A DNA stretch of 64,000 nucleotides, from assembly GCF_022869005.1 (NCBI RefSeq), contig NZ_JALIEA010000016.1, forward strand, positions 1-64,000, read 5' to 3'. Shown here in pieces: positions 61,494 to 64,000 of the stretch. The number at the start of each line of letters is the position of its first letter. Position 1 is the first letter of the stretch. The position numbers and the translations under genes are program-made. The stretch is from Corynebacterium kalidii. Its GTDB lineage: Bacteria > Actinomycetota > Actinomycetes > Mycobacteriales > Mycobacteriaceae. The notes below the pieces were generated by a model. That model ran no database searches. It saw only the letters and a program-made list of their open reading frames with translations, and was not told the DNA's origin.

Positions 61494-63995
61494 TCAGAAC
61501 CAGGTGCGCGGCCGGATCCGGTTGGCCATGTCCACCAGCCGGAAGCGGTGACGGGCGAAGGGGGACTGGCGGGCGATGTCGCGCAACCCCTGCTCGATGC
61601 CGGCGCGCAGACCGCGTTCGCTGAACTCCACGTCGAACAACGGGGCCTTCGACACCCGCACCGGGGAGTCGGACTTCTCCTGTTCGGCACGCAGCCACTC
61701 CAGCGCGGCGGCCAGGACCGCCAACCTGACCTGCGGGATCCGAGGCTCATTGGTCGGCAGGATCTCCAGTCGTCGTGCCGCACGCCGCAGCCGTGCCTCG
61801 TTGAGGGAGGACTTCTCGGTGATCAGCATCAGCACCGTGGTTAGCCGCGCCATCCGGTGGTGGCGGGAGGACTGGGGCAGGCGGTCCAGCGCGGCGACCG
61901 CGGCGTCCACCAGACCTTCGGCGTGCAGCTGACGGGCCAGCCCGAACGCCGCAGACACGGTCGAGGCGTTCGTGGCCCACACCAGCCCGTAGAGACGGAT
62001 GGTGTGGAACCGCAGTGCCACCGGGTCCTGGGACAGGTGGGTCCACCCGGGCACCGTACTGTAGTCGGGCGACTGTTGCGCACCCTGTGTGTAGGTCAGC
62101 GCCAGGGCGGCCTTCTGCACGTTGGTGTCCAACAGGCGGGCGGTGTTCATCCCCTGGTGCTGCAGCATCAGCTCATCGGTCGCCGCCAGGGCGAGCTTCG
62201 GCGCCGGCTCACCCGGCAGGGTGTTGAGCACCTCGTTGAAACATGCCTGGGCGGCGACATAGTCACTGGTCAGGAGATTGGAGACACCGGACAGCCACTG
62301 GTGTCGCCAGTCGCGTTGCAGCCGGTCGTCCATGTCGCGCAGCGTCAGCACCGCCTCGGTCGTCATCCCGAGGTCGAGCTGGGCCCGGACGATGGTCAGC
62401 GGGATCTCGGTCGACGACGACAGGTCCGGCTGCTTCAACGCTGCCTTCAGGGTGTCGAGTACTTCACCAGGCTCGGTGAGGCTGGCGGCGGACAGCAGGG
62501 ACGCACCCGGGTCGTTCGGGTCGGTCAGCGGGGTCGGCAGTGCGGCGACGACCTCGGGGGCGGTGGTCTCCACGGACCGCTCGATACCGTCGATGAGCTG
62601 GTCGGTGCGGAAGAGCAGGTGCTTGGTGCCGAAGGTGGAACGCTGGGCGGTGAAACGCGTGTCCAGGTGCGGGTACTGGCGTCCGTCGCGGATGGCCAGG
62701 ACCTCCCGGAGTACGCCGATGAGCTGGTTGGCCATCGTGCCGGCGGAACTGAACCGTCGCTCCGGGTTCTCGTCGGTGGCCCGCAGCAGCAGCCGGTAGA
62801 GCGACAGGTACTTCCGGAACAGCGGTTCCTCGTCCGGGTCGGGGAGGCCGGGGTCGTAGACCCCGTCGGTGACGGGCAGCTTCACGATGAGGCTGGCCAG
62901 GGTCCGGCCCACGGTGTAGATGTCGCTGGCGATCGTCGGGCCGGTCCGTGCGATCTCCGGCGCCTGGAACCCCCGGGTACCGAAGATGTGGCCGAAGGCG
63001 CCGATACCGGAGACCGCCCCCAGGTCGATGAGCTTGACCTGGTCCTCGGTGATGATGATGTTGTCCGGTTTCAGGTCGTTGTACACCACACCCCGCGAGT
63101 GCAGGTAGTCGAGTGCGGGCAGGACCTCGAGGACGTAGCCGATGGCGATGTCGATGGGCAGCGTGTTGCCCGGTTGGCGCCGTCGCCGGTGGCGCAGCGA
63201 GGGGCCACCGACGTACTCCATGATGATGAAGCCACCGGGGCTGCGCGGGTCGTCGATGAAGTTGAAGATCTTCACGATGCCGGGGTGGGTGATGTCGGCG
63301 AGGAAGGCGCGTTCCGACTCCGCGACGGCACGTTCGTGGGCGGTCGTCGTCGCCATCATGCCCTTGAGCACGACCCACCGGTCGGACACGTTGTGGTCGA
63401 CGGCGAGGTAGATCCAGCCGAGTCCGCCGTGGGCGATCGGCCCCAGCACCTCGTACTGTGCGGCGACCATGTCACCCGGCTGCAGGACGGGAGGTTCGGT
63501 GCCCTCGGCGACCGCCTTCTCGACGGCCTCGGCGTCGATGACCGCGTCCTGGGGGTTCGTCGGCGGGATGAACGGCAGACGCACCATCCCGCCCGCGACC
63601 TCGGCACCGGCGCGGGACGTGCCACGGCGTCGGCGGAACGTCGAGAGAGCCTCGCGGCGACTGCGCTCACCGGAGTCGACGGCGGGCTGCCGCTCGGTGT
63701 GGGCGGGCCCGGTGCCGGGGCCGGTGGGGACGGAGTCACCGTAGACCCCGGCGACCTCGACACTGTCGCTGTCGTCGGCGAAGGGGTCGAACGGCGTGGC
63801 CTGGGTGGATTCGCCGTCGCTGTCACGGTCGCCGCCAGACACCCGGTCGGTGCCGCCGGTGCCGCCGGTGTCGTCCTCGTCGGCGAAGGGGTCGAAGAAC
63901 GTCGCCTCGGTGGCCTGGCCGCTGTCGCTGGCGGAGCCGCCGGTGCGCTCCTCACCGGGGGCGTGCTCGTCCGGGGTGTGCTCGTCGGGGGTCAT
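61494..63995 (-). CDS. pknG: serine/threonine protein kinase PknG
   Basis: This protein of about 833 residues controls glutamate/2-oxoglutarate metabolism through OdhI in Corynebacterium. Kinase motifs are AHGGLGWIYLAVD (glycine-rich loop), VVLKG (catalytic Lys), VVYNDLKPDNIII and LIDLGAV (DLG in place of DFG). A tetratricopeptide-like C-terminal half follows. No rubredoxin CxxCG pair is present, as in corynebacterial PknG. The N-terminal tail holds two FDPFAD copies (about 35 and 69), likely phospho-acceptor regions. The ATG overlaps a TGA at the window edge, so an upstream gene (glnH in C. glutamicum) probably precedes it. Confidence 0.96.
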   Translation of the reverse strand: MTPDEHTPDEHAPGEERTGGSASDSGQATEATFFDPFADEDDTGGTGGTDRVSGGDRDSDGESTQATPFDPFADDSDSVEVAGVYGDSVPTGPGTGPAHTERQPAVDSGERSRREALSTFRRRRGTSRAGAEVAGGMVRLPFIPPTNPQDAVIDAEAVEKAVAEGTEPPVLQPGDMVAAQYEVLGPIAHGGLGWIYLAVDHNVSDRWVVLKGMMATTTAHERAVAESERAFLADITHPGIVKIFNFIDDPRSPGGFIIMEYVGGPSLRHRRRRQPGNTLPIDIAIGYVLEVLPALDYLHSRGVVYNDLKPDNIIITEDQVKLIDLGAVSGIGAFGHIFGTRGFQAPEIARTGPTIASDIYTVGRTLASLIVKLPVTDGVYDPGLPDPDEEPLFRKYLSLYRLLLRATDENPERRFSSAGTMANQLIGVLREVLAIRDGRQYPHLDTRFTAQRSTFGTKHLLFRTDQLIDGIERSVETTAPEVVAALPTPLTDPNDPGASLLSAASLTEPGEVLDTLKAALKQPDLSSSTEIPLTIVRAQLDLGMTTEAVLTLRDMDDRLQRDWRHQWLSGVSNLLTSDYVAAQACFNEVLNTLPGEPAPKLALAATDELMLQHQGMNTARLLDTNVQKAALALTYTQGAQQSPDYSTVPGWTHLSQDPVALRFHTIRLYGLVWATNASTVSAAFGLARQLHAEGLVDAAVAALDRLPQSSRHHRMARLTTVLMLITEKSSLNEARLRRAARRLEILPTNEPRIPQVRLAVLAAALEWLRAEQEKSDSPVRVSKAPLFDVEFSERGLRAGIEQGLRDIARQSPFARHRFRLVDMANRIRPRTWF

Positions 63996-64000
63996 CACTG

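Overview
The window looks like chromosome from a high-GC Corynebacterium. The evidence is a fpr2 / cysIX...HDNYZ sulfur-assimilation locus, a pta-ackA-pknG block with a PknG that lacks the rubredoxin motif, LutABC, MetE, CmtR, small corynebacterial-type surface peptides, and insertion sequences of the IS31831 (ISL3) and IS1634 types. No rRNA, tRNA or CRISPR array was seen. Species-level assignment is not possible from the sequence alone.

Region 1-10.1 kb is an accessory, IS-scarred zone. It opens at the end of an IS3-family element. A tiny helical peptide gene with its own terminator and a SnoaL-type lipoprotein follow, then a fossil junction between a DoxX-like tail and a serine resolvase killed by one stop codon. 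Next come a CmtR/P-type ATPase metal-resistance pair, a peroxidase (EfeB-like) fragment, and nested elements: an intact ISL3 element inside a decayed IS1634-type element, with an IS5-type remnant alongside.

Region 10.1-24.4 kb is mostly core metabolism. It holds a histidine phosphatase, a PAS protein, a four-gene OpuC-type compatible-solute ABC importer, a DUF1801 protein, an apparently self-regulated MarR regulator, a DUF559-type protein, lutABC for lactate use, an RDD membrane protein and metE. Four related GC-rich hairpins (GCAACCCC...GGGGTTGC) sit directly behind four minus-strand genes here.

Region 24.9-43.6 kb holds an ECF S+T pair without its ATPase, two YhgE/Pip membrane proteins, a fructose-type PTS EIIBCA, a sugar transporter + DUF1479 + ROK regulator module, an ABC ATPase with a degenerate first half, a TipA-like MerR regulator with a classical 19-bp-spacer promoter, purT, a RidA-like lipoprotein, trhO and a GNAT.

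Region 43.6-57.2 kb is the sulfur locus. fpr2 and cysI are divergent; an ABC exporter pair lies between cysX and cysHDNYZ. CysI carries an unusual ~285-residue N-terminal extension built of three helical repeats. CAGAC-N6-GTCTG-type operators recur at metE, fpr2, cysI and cysH, so sulfur reduction and methionine synthesis look co-regulated by an McbR-like factor. Region 57.4-64 kb holds pta-ackA, a second DUF559-type paralogue and pknG, which runs to the window edge.
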